In this document: in pieces, positions 50,003 through 59,300 of the stretch | Position numbering within the stretch: position 1 is the stretch's first letter | Layout of the letters: every line of letters begins with the position of its first letter | DNA from: Akkermansiaceae bacterium | GTDB lineage: Bacteria; Verrucomicrobiota; Verrucomicrobiia; Verrucomicrobiales; Akkermansiaceae | DNA: 64,000 nt | Direction of reading: 5' to 3' | Assembly (NCBI GenBank): GCA_024233135.1 | Contig: JACKPZ010000006.1 | Span: forward strand, 124,001-188,000 | Program-made: the position numbers and the translations under genes | The notes under the pieces: generated by a model | Databases searched by the model: none | What the model was told of the DNA's origin: nothing | Seen by the model: the letters and a program-made list of their open reading frames with translations, nothing else

Positions 50003-51432
50003 GCCCCGGGTTTCCGCGCGAGAAACTCGCCCCATCCGGCTTCGCCGCACCACTCGCCGTCGCGCACCATTATCTTGCCGCGCACGGTCACGGTTTCAGG
50101 GCGACCTGTGACTTGCCAGCCTTCGAAGGCGGAGTAATCGGTCGCCATTGAGTGGGACTTCACGCTGATGGTTCCCTCCCAGTCCGGGTCCCAGATGACG
50201 ATGTCGGCATCGCTGCCTTCGCCGATGACACCTTTCTTCGGATAGAGGCCGAAGATCTCCGCGGCGCGGGCGCTTGCGCAGCGGACGAAGGTCTGGAGGT
50301 CGATGCGCCCGGGGACGACTCCGTGGGTGTAGAGCAGTTTCACACGCTCCTCGACGCTCGGGATGCCGTTCGGGATGAGGGTGAAGTTCCCGGGTTTTCC
50401 CGTTGGTTGAAACGAGGCGTCCACACACTTGTCCGGATCCGGATGGCCCATGTGTTTCTGCGTTTGGAAATCAAAGGGCGCGTGGTCGGTGGCGACCGTG
50501 TCGATCAAGCCGTCGGCGAGAGCTTTCCACAGGAAATCCTGATGCTCCTTCGCGCGGATCGGCGGGCTCATCACGTATTTCGCGCCTTCGAAGTCCGCTT
50601 TTTCCGCCGCGCTGCGGTCGAGAACGAGATAGGGGATCACCGTTTCGATGGACGCCTTCACGCCCGACCGGCGGGCGTCGTCGAGCACTTCGACCGACGG
50701 CTGGTTGCTGGTGTGCACGACGTAGATCGAGGCGCCTGTCATTTGTGCGAAGGTCGCGAGGTGGTGGCAGCCCTCCGTTTCCACGGACACCGGGCGCGAC
50801 GGCTCGTGCCATTCGGGACCGAGATTGCCTGCGGCGACGAGTTTCTTCTGGGTCTCCGCCACCAGATCCGCGTTCTCGCAGTGGGCGGTGACGGTCACGC
50901 CGAGCTCCGCGGCGAGCGAGAGGGTTTGATAGAGCTCGGTATCGTCGATCCCGAACGCGCCCTTATAGGCGAGGAAGACCTTGAACGAAGTGATTCGCTC
51001 GTCCTCGACGATTTGTTTCAGCGCGGCCGGCGTGCCTTTGTCAAAACGCGTCACGCCCATGTGGAACGTGTAGTCGCACGAGGAAACTCCTGCCGCGTTC
51101 GACTTCCAGTGATGGATCGCCTCGATCGGATCGTCACCGCGCCCGGGGCAGCACATTTCGATGAGCGTGGTCGTGCCGCCCATCAACGCCGCCTTGCTGC
51201 CGCTCGCCCAGTCGTCCTTCGAGAAGGTTCCCATGAAGGGCAGATAGATATGCACATGGGGATCGATGAATCCGGGAAAGACGAGCTTGCCGGAGGCGTC
51301 GATGATCTCGGCGCCGGGCGGCGCCTCGAGGTCGGGGCCGATTTTTTCGATCACTCCGTCTTTGCAGAGGATGTCGGCGAGGAAGCGGTCGTCGGCGTTT
51401 ACGATGTCGGCGTTGCGGATGAGCAGGTGCAT
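49999..51432 (-). CDS. hydA: Dihydropyrimidinase
   Basis: A 477-residue zinc amidohydrolase opening dihydrouracil or dihydrothymine to N-carbamoyl-beta-alanine or -aminoisobutyrate. Motifs: DPHVHIYLPFMGTFSKDDW near 57-75, SFKVFLAYKG near 148 with the metal-bridging carbamylated Lys, HCENADLV near 183-190, and TVATDHAPFDFQTQKHMG near 313-330. The HIYLPFMG in place of the allantoinase HFNEPGR supports dihydropyrimidinase. Third gene of the operon, ten bases after mmsA. Confidence 0.94.
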   Translation of the reverse strand: MHLLIRNADIVNADDRFLADILCKDGVIEKIGPDLEAPPGAEIIDASGKLVFPGFIDPHVHIYLPFMGTFSKDDWASGSKAALMGGTTTLIEMCCPGRGDDPIEAIHHWKSNAAGVSSCDYTFHMGVTRFDKGTPAALKQIVEDERITSFKVFLAYKGAFGIDDTELYQTLSLAAELGVTVTAHCENADLVAETQKKLVAAGNLGPEWHEPSRPVSVETEGCHHLATFAQMTGASIYVVHTSNQPSVEVLDDARRSGVKASIETVIPYLVLDRSAAEKADFEGAKYVMSPPIRAKEHQDFLWKALADGLIDTVATDHAPFDFQTQKHMGHPDPDKCVDASFQPTGKPGNFTLIPNGIPSVEERVKLLYTHGVVPGRIDLQTFVRCASARAAEIFGLYPKKGVIGEGSDADIVIWDPDWEGTISVKSHSMATDYSAFEGWQVTGRPETVTVRGKIMVRDGEWCGEAGWGEFLARKPGA

Positions 51433-51441
51433 GGGAAAGGA

Positions 51442-52935
51442 TCACTTCGCCCACACCTCGCCGTCGCCGAAGCCGAACCAGCGGGTGGTGGTGGTTTTGC
51501 GCTGGGTGTAGAACTCGACGCCCTCCTTGCCCTGGATGTGGAGGTCGCCGAAAAACGAATCGTTCCAGCCGGTGAAGGGGAAATATGCGAGCGGTGCGGG
51601 CACCGCTACGTTGATGCCGACCATGCCGGCGCTCACGTTGCGGCGGAACTCGCGCGCGGCTTTGCCGGAGTTGGTGAAAATCGCGGCGCCGTTGCCGAAG
51701 GCCTGTTTGTTCGCCTCGGCGATCGCTTGTTCGAGCGTGTCCGCACGCAGCACGGCGAGCACCGGGCCGAATACCTCGGTGTCCATCAGCGGGTTGTCCG
51801 GCGTCACCTGATCGATGAGCGTGGGGCCCAGATAGAAACCGTCGGGCGCGTCATCGACCCGGGTTTTCCGGCCGTCCGTGAGCACCTTCGCGCCGGCCGC
51901 CTCGCCGGCATCGATGAGATGGGCCACCCGGTCGCGGTGTTCGCGGCTGATCACCGCGCCCATGTCCGGTTGGGAATCCGCGCGATCGGTGGGCCCGACT
52001 TTCATCGAAGAAACCAAGTCCGCAAGAGCGGGAAGCAGTCGTTCGCCCGCCTCGCCGACGGCCACCGCGGTCGATCCCGCCATGCAGCGTTCCCCGGCGC
52101 AGCCGAAGGCTCCGTCCTTAACCGCTTCGACGGTGCGGTCGACATCGGCGTCCGGCATCAGGATCACGAAGTTTTTGGCGCCGCCGGCCGCCTGGACCCG
52201 TTTCCCGTTCAGTGTGCCCTTGCGATGGATCTCGCGGGCGATCGGCGTGGAGCCGACGAACGAGATCGCCGCCACATCCGGATGCTCTAACAATGCGTCC
52301 ACGCACTCGCGTCCGCCGTGCACGATGTTCATGACCCCGGGCGGCAGTCCGGCTTTTTCCAGAAGCCCGATCACCCGCTGCATCGTGAGCGGGACCTTCT
52401 CGCTGGGTTTCAGGATGAAACAATTGCCACAGGCGAGCGCGACCGGCCACATCCACATCGGCACCAGCGCGGGGAAGTTGAACGGGCAGATCCCGGCGAC
52501 GACGCCGAGCGGATGGCGGTCCGTATGACAATCGATCCCGCGCGCGATGTTTTCCAAACTCTCGCCCATCAGCAGCGTCGGGATTCCGCAGGCGAACTCG
52601 ACCACCTCGATGCCCCGGCGCAGGTCGCCGCGGGCTTCCGCCAGAGTCTTGCCGTGCTCGGTCGCAATGCCGAGGCAGAGATCGTGGAACGCCTCTTCCA
52701 ACAGGATCTTGAGCCGGAAGAACACCTGGGCCCGATCGTTCGGCGGGGTGTCCCGCCACATCGGAAAGGCCTTCTTCGCCGAGGCGACGGCGGCATCCAC
52801 CTCCGCCGCGCCGCACATCGGCACACCGGCGATCACGCTGCCGCGCGAGGGATTGTGGACCGGGCTGGTGGGGTGGGACGAGGGGACGGACCAGGATCCG
52901 TCGATGTAGAGCGGGCAGGTTTCGGTGGAGGACAT
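51442..52935 (-). CDS. mmsA: Methylmalonate-semialdehyde dehydrogenase (acylating)
   Basis: A 497-residue CoA-acylating aldehyde dehydrogenase. GGAKNFVILMPDADVDRTVE near 251-270, FGCAGERCMAGST near 279-291 with catalytic Cys, and GDLHIQGKEGVEFYTQRKT near 464-482 are distinctive for the MmsA family, which converts methylmalonate or malonate semialdehyde to propionyl-CoA or acetyl-CoA. In this operon it completes degradation of thymine- or uracil-derived beta-amino acids. It follows preA (76 bases) and precedes hydA (nine bases). Confidence 0.94.
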   Translation of the reverse strand: MSSTETCPLYIDGSWSVPSSHPTSPVHNPSRGSVIAGVPMCGAAEVDAAVASAKKAFPMWRDTPPNDRAQVFFRLKILLEEAFHDLCLGIATEHGKTLAEARGDLRRGIEVVEFACGIPTLLMGESLENIARGIDCHTDRHPLGVVAGICPFNFPALVPMWMWPVALACGNCFILKPSEKVPLTMQRVIGLLEKAGLPPGVMNIVHGGRECVDALLEHPDVAAISFVGSTPIAREIHRKGTLNGKRVQAAGGAKNFVILMPDADVDRTVEAVKDGAFGCAGERCMAGSTAVAVGEAGERLLPALADLVSSMKVGPTDRADSQPDMGAVISREHRDRVAHLIDAGEAAGAKVLTDGRKTRVDDAPDGFYLGPTLIDQVTPDNPLMDTEVFGPVLAVLRADTLEQAIAEANKQAFGNGAAIFTNSGKAAREFRRNVSAGMVGINVAVPAPLAYFPFTGWNDSFFGDLHIQGKEGVEFYTQRKTTTTRWFGFGDGEVWAK

Positions 52936-53011
52936 GGAAAGTCGGTTCTGATAGAATCTGGAAACGAGTCGGCCCGGAGGCCGCGGGAGGAGGACAGGGG
53001 AGGTCCGGGTT

Positions 53012-54151
53012 TCAGCTCGTCGGCTTGCGGGCGAGGGCGTCGGACTGCTTCACGAAGTCGTCGCCGTCCCACTCCGCATCGTTGCCGACCATCGCGGCGC
53101 GTTCTTTCGCCGCCGCCTCGTCCGCCTTGCGGGCGGTCTGCATCCGCACGAGCTCGGCGTGCGTCGTGAAGTATGGCAGACTGTGGCCTCGGAAATCGTC
53201 GAGCGTCTCGAACCCCTTGCGTTCCATGAACGAGAGCAGTTCCTCGCAGAGTTGCTTCACCATCGGGTAGCCGAATTTCATCACACCGGTGCACACCTGC
53301 ACCGTATTCGAGCCGAGCAGGATGAACTGGGCGGCATCGAAACCCGTCTCCACCCCGCCGAGTCCTGAAAGGGTGCGGCCGGGAAACTCCTTTTTGATCA
53401 ACTGCGAGATCTCCATCACCATCCGCAGGGCGATCGGTTTCACCGCCTTCGACGAGTATCCTCCGGGTGTCGTGTAGCCTTCCACCGTTGGTTCCGGCCG
53501 CAGCGTTTCCAGGTTCACCCCCATCACCGAGCGGATCGTGTTGATCGCGGAAACACCATGGCAACCGGCGCGCAACGCGGCGGCCGTCGGTTCCTCGATG
53601 TGGGTGACGTTGGGCGTCATCTTCGCCCACACGGGAATCTTGGCAACGGACATCACCCAGCCGCAGACCTCCTCGAGGATCTCCGGGTTCTGGCCCATGG
53701 CGGCGCCCATTTTTCGCTCGGGCAGGCCGTGCGGGCAGGAGAAATTCAGCTCGAAGGCATCGACGCCGGCGTCCTGACAACGCTCGACGATCTCGCACCA
53801 GGCGTCCTTCGAATACTCCTCCATGATCGACGCGATCAGCACGCCATCGGGATTCGTGTCCTTGAGCGCCTTGAACTCATCGAGCCAGATCTCGAACTTC
53901 CGGTCGCTGATCAGTTCGATGTTTTCCCAGCCGATGACCTCCTTGCCATCGTCCGCCATCAATTTCGCGTAGCGTGGGCCGACGTTGACCACCTTCGAGG
54001 CGTCGAGGCTGACCGTTTTGGCGATCACCGCGCCCCAGCCTTCCTTGAACGCGCGCTGGATGACCTTCGAGTTGGTCCCCGGAGGACCGGAGCCGATGAT
54101 GAACGGATTGGCGAGTTGGAGGCCGTCGACGGTGGTGGCGAGCGTGGGCAT
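53012..54151 (-). CDS. preA: Dihydropyrimidine dehydrogenase catalytic subunit, PreA-like without Fe-S tail
   Basis: A 379-residue flavin TIM barrel of the PreA/dihydroorotate dehydrogenase family. AFELNFSCPHGLPERKMG near 132-149 holds the active-site Cys139; NPFIIGSGPPGTNSK near 15-29 and GLGGVETGFDAAQFILLG near 280 are FMN-binding. It reduces uracil and thymine (or the reverse). E. coli PreA (411 residues) ends in an 8-Cys ferredoxin domain; here the C-terminus (RKADEAAAKERAAMVGNDAE) has none, and no PreT or other reductase gene is present. The electron donor is thus unclear. Start ATG 54151 from family alignment. First gene of the pyrimidine operon. Confidence 0.9.
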   Translation of the reverse strand: MPTLATTVDGLQLANPFIIGSGPPGTNSKVIQRAFKEGWGAVIAKTVSLDASKVVNVGPRYAKLMADDGKEVIGWENIELISDRKFEIWLDEFKALKDTNPDGVLIASIMEEYSKDAWCEIVERCQDAGVDAFELNFSCPHGLPERKMGAAMGQNPEILEEVCGWVMSVAKIPVWAKMTPNVTHIEEPTAAALRAGCHGVSAINTIRSVMGVNLETLRPEPTVEGYTTPGGYSSKAVKPIALRMVMEISQLIKKEFPGRTLSGLGGVETGFDAAQFILLGSNTVQVCTGVMKFGYPMVKQLCEELLSFMERKGFETLDDFRGHSLPYFTTHAELVRMQTARKADEAAAKERAAMVGNDAEWDGDDFVKQSDALARKPTS

Positions 54152-54286
54152 GGCAGTGGGGAAATGTCCGGAGAAACGCGCCGGTTGAGCGCATTTCATG
54201 CCTACCTCCGAGCGAATTCTGAGGAAAGGAAAATTGTGGGCATCCACTTTCCGTGGGCCGCGCCCCGCCCGTCGCGGCTTTGTCCG

Positions 54287-54643
54287 CTACGACGGACTGT
54301 GGGGATTCGTGAAACCAAGCGCCGCTTCCTGGTTTCCACCGTCTCCGCGCTTCGCGTTTTGCGCGCAGAGTCGTGCCATCTCGCAGGCCTTGGCCGCGCC
54401 GTAGACGAAGAGCGCGGGCGGCAGCAGCTTCATCGTGAGACGCAGCTTGGCGACGAGCAGGGCACGCAGAGGCAGCCAGTGCAGGACGTAACCCGCCGCT
54501 CCGGCCGCGAGCATCGCCGTGCCGGGCGACTCGCGGGCGTAGTCGAAACAACGCCGGCATTCGCACCGGACCTCCGCGCCGGCTCGTTCGGCAAAGCCGC
54601 GGATCCGGTCGTCCACGGTGGGTCGGATTTCAGGATCTTTCAT
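54287..54643 (-). CDS. Small hypothetical membrane protein
   Basis: A 118-residue protein with a Cys/Arg-rich start (VRCECRRCFDYARES, 25-39) and one or two hydrophobic segments (about 42-60 and 65-85). No family recognised. It lies four bases after the DUF883-like gene in the same direction, so it probably forms an envelope-stress type pair with it, as such two-gene sets (DUF883 plus a small membrane protein) are common. The stop is at 54287, 136 bases before the preA start. Confidence 0.65.
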   Translation of the reverse strand: MKDPEIRPTVDDRIRGFAERAGAEVRCECRRCFDYARESPGTAMLAAGAAGYVLHWLPLRALLVAKLRLTMKLLPPALFVYGAAKACEMARLCAQNAKRGDGGNQEAALGFTNPHSPS

Positions 54644-54646
54644 GGC

Positions 54647-54946
54647 TTACCAGAACTTCAGGTTGTGGCGGAGCTTGTCAACGGCGTCTCCGGCGTTTCC
54701 GCGGAGGTCGTGGAGTGCTTGCTCGTGCCACGGCGTGCGGCTCGACGTGCCGAGCAACCAGCCGATCGCGACACCCGCCGCAGCTGCGATGAGCACGCTG
54801 GAGATCGGGCACTCGCGGATTTTCTCGCTGGCGCAGTGGCACATCCCGCGCGCTTCGTCGCGGGCGCGGTCGAGGGTCGCGGAGGATTGCTGGCGCACGT
54901 CGTGGGCGGCCTGTTGGAGATCGTCGGAAAGTGAGGTGGGATTCAT
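54647..54946 (-). CDS. DUF883-like (ElaB/YqjD type) membrane-anchored protein
   Basis: A 99-residue protein with an N-terminal amphipathic helix (SDDLQQAAHDVRQQSSATLDRARDE, here split at residue 7-31), two Cys in MCHCASEK, then one membrane segment near 47-66 ending in AIGWLLGTSS, and a short tail. This helix-plus-GxxxGxxxG-type anchor is the DUF883/ElaB/YqjD pattern; in E. coli these bind 100S ribosomes at the inner membrane in stationary phase. Divergent from purC with a 264-base gap that shows no gene; the promoters of both must lie there. Confidence 0.75.
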   Translation of the reverse strand: MNPTSLSDDLQQAAHDVRQQSSATLDRARDEARGMCHCASEKIRECPISSVLIAAAAGVAIGWLLGTSSRTPWHEQALHDLRGNAGDAVDKLRHNLKFW

Positions 54947-55210
54947 GTGGGGATCGGGGTTGGAATTTCGTTTCGACCCGCGCCGAGCAGGCGTCAGGCT
55001 CGCCGGAGGATCCAGCAGCGTGCGTTCCGCCCGGGTAGCGTCCGGGAATCGCTTGTTTCACGGCATTTCGTCGATTTCCAGCGAGGCGGCGGCCGCGCAA
55101 TTCGCACGACGCCCGGCGTCACTTCGTGCGAAGTTCCGCAGCAGGGAATGGCGTAAATTTCCACTATTCGTCGCCGGCAATCGGTTGTAGCACTGCGCCC
55201 GACACATCCC

Positions 55211-56263
55211 ATGCTCAACGAGAAAGAAATTCGTGAACTGGTGGCGGCTCATGGAGGCGCCGTGAACGAGGGCCGTCCGATCCGTCAGTTGATCGAGGAC
55301 GGCGAGATCCCCCGGCTGAAAGGCTGCACCGTGCTCGAGGGCAAGGTGTCGGATTCGGTTTTCGGCGACGCCTTGAAAACCTCGGCCGGCAAGCCGATGC
55401 GGTTGATGTTCCGCAATAACCGGATTTCGACCCACGATGTGAACCGGGGTGCGATCCCGTTCAAGGACCAGGTCCTTGCGTTCAACCACGACCACATGCT
55501 GCGGCTGGTGAAGCCGGTGCTCGGGTCGTCCCAGTTCGACGTGGCGGGCCTGTTGCCGTCGTCGACCGTGATCCCCGCCGAGAACCTCGAACTGGTGAAG
55601 CTGGAGAACGTGTTGCGCCTCTACATGGCCGAAAGCTCGACCTCGACCTCGCTCTACCAACACTGGATCACCGCGAAGGAGCAGGGGCTGAGCGTGATGC
55701 ACTACGCCGGCCACGAGCTGAACGTCGCCGAACTCGAGCCCAACGGGCGGCTTCCCTACCTGATGGACACTCCCAGTACGAAGGAGGCGGTCGACCGCAC
55801 GATCGACGCGGCGTATCTGATCGACAACGGCATCTGCACCGAAGGCCAGTACGCGCAGATCCGCAATTCCTCGCTCATGGCTTTCGGCATGGTGTCCCAA
55901 TACCTCGCGCAGAAGGGCATGGTGCTGGTGGATACCAAGACCGAGCACGGCATCAACGCCGACGGCCGGATCGTCGCCGCGGACGAGCTCTACACGATGG
56001 ACTCGTCTCGTTTCTGGAAACTCGATGACGACGGCGAACTCCTGACCCGCGATGGCAAACCGGTGTCCTTCTCGAAGGAATTCGCCCGCGGCATGGTCAA
56101 GGAAAAGGGCCAGCAGTTCACCGAGGAACAAGCGGGCGAGATCGCCGTGCGCTACATCCAGGGCCTGCAGCACCTCACCGGGGAAACGTTCACGCCGGAC
56201 CTGCGCCCGCGCGACCAGCGGATCGTCGAATCGACGAATCTGATTCTGGACGCGTTGGTGTGA
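55211..56263 (+). CDS. purC: SAICAR synthase (phosphoribosylaminoimidazolesuccinocarboxamide synthase)
   Basis: A 350-residue PurC of the long type. It joins CAIR with aspartate using ATP in purine synthesis. Recognisable: GKVSDSVFGDALK near 45-57 (glycine loop), NNRISTHDVNRGAIPFKDQV near 70-89 (substrate loop) and VDTKTEHGINADGRIVAADE near 240-259 with TMDSSRFW just after. Monocistronic; no other pur genes are near. ATG 55211 gives the right N-terminus. A biosynthetic purine gene lies next to the degradative island, but in the opposite direction and probably by chance. Confidence 0.93.
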   Translation: MLNEKEIRELVAAHGGAVNEGRPIRQLIEDGEIPRLKGCTVLEGKVSDSVFGDALKTSAGKPMRLMFRNNRISTHDVNRGAIPFKDQVLAFNHDHMLRLVKPVLGSSQFDVAGLLPSSTVIPAENLELVKLENVLRLYMAESSTSTSLYQHWITAKEQGLSVMHYAGHELNVAELEPNGRLPYLMDTPSTKEAVDRTIDAAYLIDNGICTEGQYAQIRNSSLMAFGMVSQYLAQKGMVLVDTKTEHGINADGRIVAADELYTMDSSRFWKLDDDGELLTRDGKPVSFSKEFARGMVKEKGQQFTEEQAGEIAVRYIQGLQHLTGETFTPDLRPRDQRIVESTNLILDALV

Positions 56264-56316
56264 GGCGCGGGCTTCATCGGCACTCCGGCAGCACTCGCCC
56301 TGGCATCCGCATGGAC

Positions 56317-59300
56317 TCAGGGCGTCACCTTGAGGCGGACGAATCGGATTGTTTCCGCACCAATCGGCAGGGATAGAACGATGCGGTCGAATCCGGGGCG
56401 GACGTTCTTCGTAACCGAAGGGCCCGGATCGCCCGCAGACGCATCATCAGGCACGGGATAGCTTGCGGACCAGTCCATCACATCCGAACTGAGTTGGATC
56501 TCCAAAGAGGTCGAGCCATCGATCGATGCCTGGTCGCGCTCGAAGGTGAATGTCAGGATTCCTCCGTCTGTGGAGAGGTTCGGCAGTTTGGCCAGGTCGT
56601 TGGTGTGCTTGCCTCCGCCGAGGACGTATTCCACTCCACTGGGCACGCCGTCGTGGTCGAAATCGTCGTCGGCGGCTCCGGTGGGTGCGTGAACGACGGC
56701 CCATGCGGTGTAACCGGTGGTTTTCTCGGCGGTGAGAAACCCGTTGGAATCGAGGGCGAAGCCGGTGAAGCCGTCGGCTGAGATACGCTCGAGCTGGGAT
56801 GGGGTGAGTCCATTCCCGCCGGTGCCGAAGCGTATGGAGGAACCGGAGCCAAAGGTGCCGGTCAGGTGGAGCGTTCCGCCGGACCAGTCCGCCACGCTGC
56901 TGTTGGCGAAGGAAAGGGCGGCACCGGCGGCAAGCTGGATGGTGGCCTCACCAGTGATTTCCAAGGTGGCTGCCGTTTCGCTGAAGGATCCGGTGGCCAG
57001 CGTGGCGTCGCCGATGGAAATCGCGCTAGCGTCGGGAAGGACGCCGTTTGCGCCGAGGGTCAGCGTGCCGGAACTGATCATCGTCGGGCCGAGATAGGTA
57101 TTCGGCAGCATGAGCACGGTGTTTCCGGTGCCGGCCTGGGAGAATCCGCCGCCGCCGGTGATGGCGGGTTTCATGGGATCCGTCCCTTGGGTGAGGGTGT
57201 CACTCCGGTTCACCGCAAGAAGGGCTCCGGTTTCCACCGTGATGTTTTGGGAGTTCTGTGAAACTCCACCTGCCGAACCTCCGTCACCAATCATCAGCGT
57301 GCCCGCGCCCACGATGGTGGGGCCCCAATGCGTGTTCTGGGCGGTTAGAGCGAGGGTTCCGGCTCCGCCTTTGACCAAGGAATTGTTGGTGCCGCTGGTA
57401 CCGCCGGCGATCACGCCGCTCATTCTCGCATCGATCATGGCGGAGCCATCTTCGACCTGGATCGTGCGCGCGCTGCCCGCCAGCGAGATCTTCTGTTGCC
57501 AGACGAGCGTGGCGTCCGCTGTCTCGTGCGAAAGAACGAGCGTTCGACCGCCACCGATGAAATCCGCGGCGTTCCAGTTGATGGATGAGTCGCTGAACTT
57601 CACCGTGCGTGTTTCACCGAAGGCGGCGAAACCGCCGGATCCGAGCCACTGGACTTGGTCATTTCCGGTGCCGACGGTGCGGTTGGTGAGATCGCCCGCA
57701 CCGAGACCGAGAATGCCGCCACCGACGAGTTCCAGGTTTCCGTTTGGCAGGGCACCGGCATGATCGAGCCGCAGGACGCCGCCATCCACCGTGGTGCTGC
57801 CATTGTAGGAGTTGGCATTGGTCAGCGAGAGCACGCCGGGGCCGGTTTTGTTCAAGCTGCCTGGCGGCGTCGTGTAGTCTGCAAGCACGCCGCTGAGAAT
57901 GGCATCCACCGCGGCTTCGCCATTCTCCACCTGCACGGTCCGCTTGCCTCCGGAGAAATTGACGCCGTTCCTGAAATCGAGGGTGTGCGTGGCCGTCGAG
58001 TGGCCGAGAATCAGCGTGTTGCCGTTTCCGATGATGGCGGAATACCATGAACACGGGTTCGTGTTGTTGTTGAGTTTGACCATCCGGTCCGCGCCGAAGG
58101 CTGCGAAGCCGCCGCTGCCTGCGCCACCGTCCTGCGGATCCCAATTCAACTGCCCGGCTCCTGTGCCGAGCGGGCGTGTGAAGTCGTCATGGAGGCCGAG
58201 CACGCCGCCCTTGAATAGCAGCGGGCTTTCGCCGGCCCCTGCGGTGTGGTCGATGCCGCCGGGCAGGCCATTGGAGTTGTCGAGCCGCAGCAGTCCGCCG
58301 GCCACCTTGGTGGCGCCGGTATAGGTGTTCGCCGTGCTGAAAACCACCATGCCGGCCCCCTCCTTGGTGATGCCCCCAGCCCCGCTGATTCCGCCGGAGA
58401 AGCTCAGTGTGCCGGATGCGGACTGGGTGAGCACCAAGGGGTCCACCAGCGCCACCGGCGCCGTGATGCTGTCATTTCCCCCCAGTGTCTTGCTCAGTTC
58501 CGCCGGAGAGCGGAACACCATCGACCCGCCGGTGGATGTGAAGGTGAAGCCGTGGGTGCTGTTGGAATCCCCCAGGAACAAGCGGCCGATCGACGTGGCG
58601 CTGGCGAGTTGGATCGTCTGGTTCGACCAGATGTTGTTGTTGATTCTGACGACGGGGGCCGCCCCGGTGGGCAGGTTGCCAGAGGCCCAGTTGTTCGCCG
58701 TGTTCCATTGCTGGGCTCCGCCAGTGGAAGTCAGCCAGGTGAAACCGTCTGGTAGCACGCCGGTGATGGTGACGGTGTATTGGCCGAGGCTGGCGTAGTC
58801 CGTGTATCCGGTCGTGAGCGGATCGCCATTTCCGATGCCGTCCACGGAAACGTAATACACCCCGGGAGTGACAGAGGTCTCGAGCGTGACGGGTTGCGTG
58901 CCATCGGCGGTATCGGCTGAGTTGGCGGTCTGCAACAGCGTGTTGCTTGCATTGTAAAGTTTCACCTCGAGGCGGAGGTTGGCTCCATTATGGGCCGGAT
59001 TGACATTGACCGCCAGCGAGCCTCCCGCCGACTCGATGTGGAAGTAATCCAGGTCGTTTCTCCGCTCGATGACGCCGCCAGCGGAAACCGTGGTGGAGTC
59101 GGAGCTCAGCTTGGTCGCGGAGGAAATCGTGCCGCCGTGGTCGTCCGCGCGATAGACCGCGCCTTGGGTGAGCATCACGGCCAGATCGTCCTGCGTGTTG
59201 TTCGCATCGGCGTATTCGCCCTTGCTCCACTGGCTGATGGGCTTGTCGTAGCTGACGCCCATGATGGGCACCCAGTGGCCCTGGCCGGAGTAGTATGAAG

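Noticed and set aside
50152..52290. Open frame of 712 codons opposite hydA and mmsA
   Set aside because: Spans two authentic genes on the other strand and shows only compositional bias.
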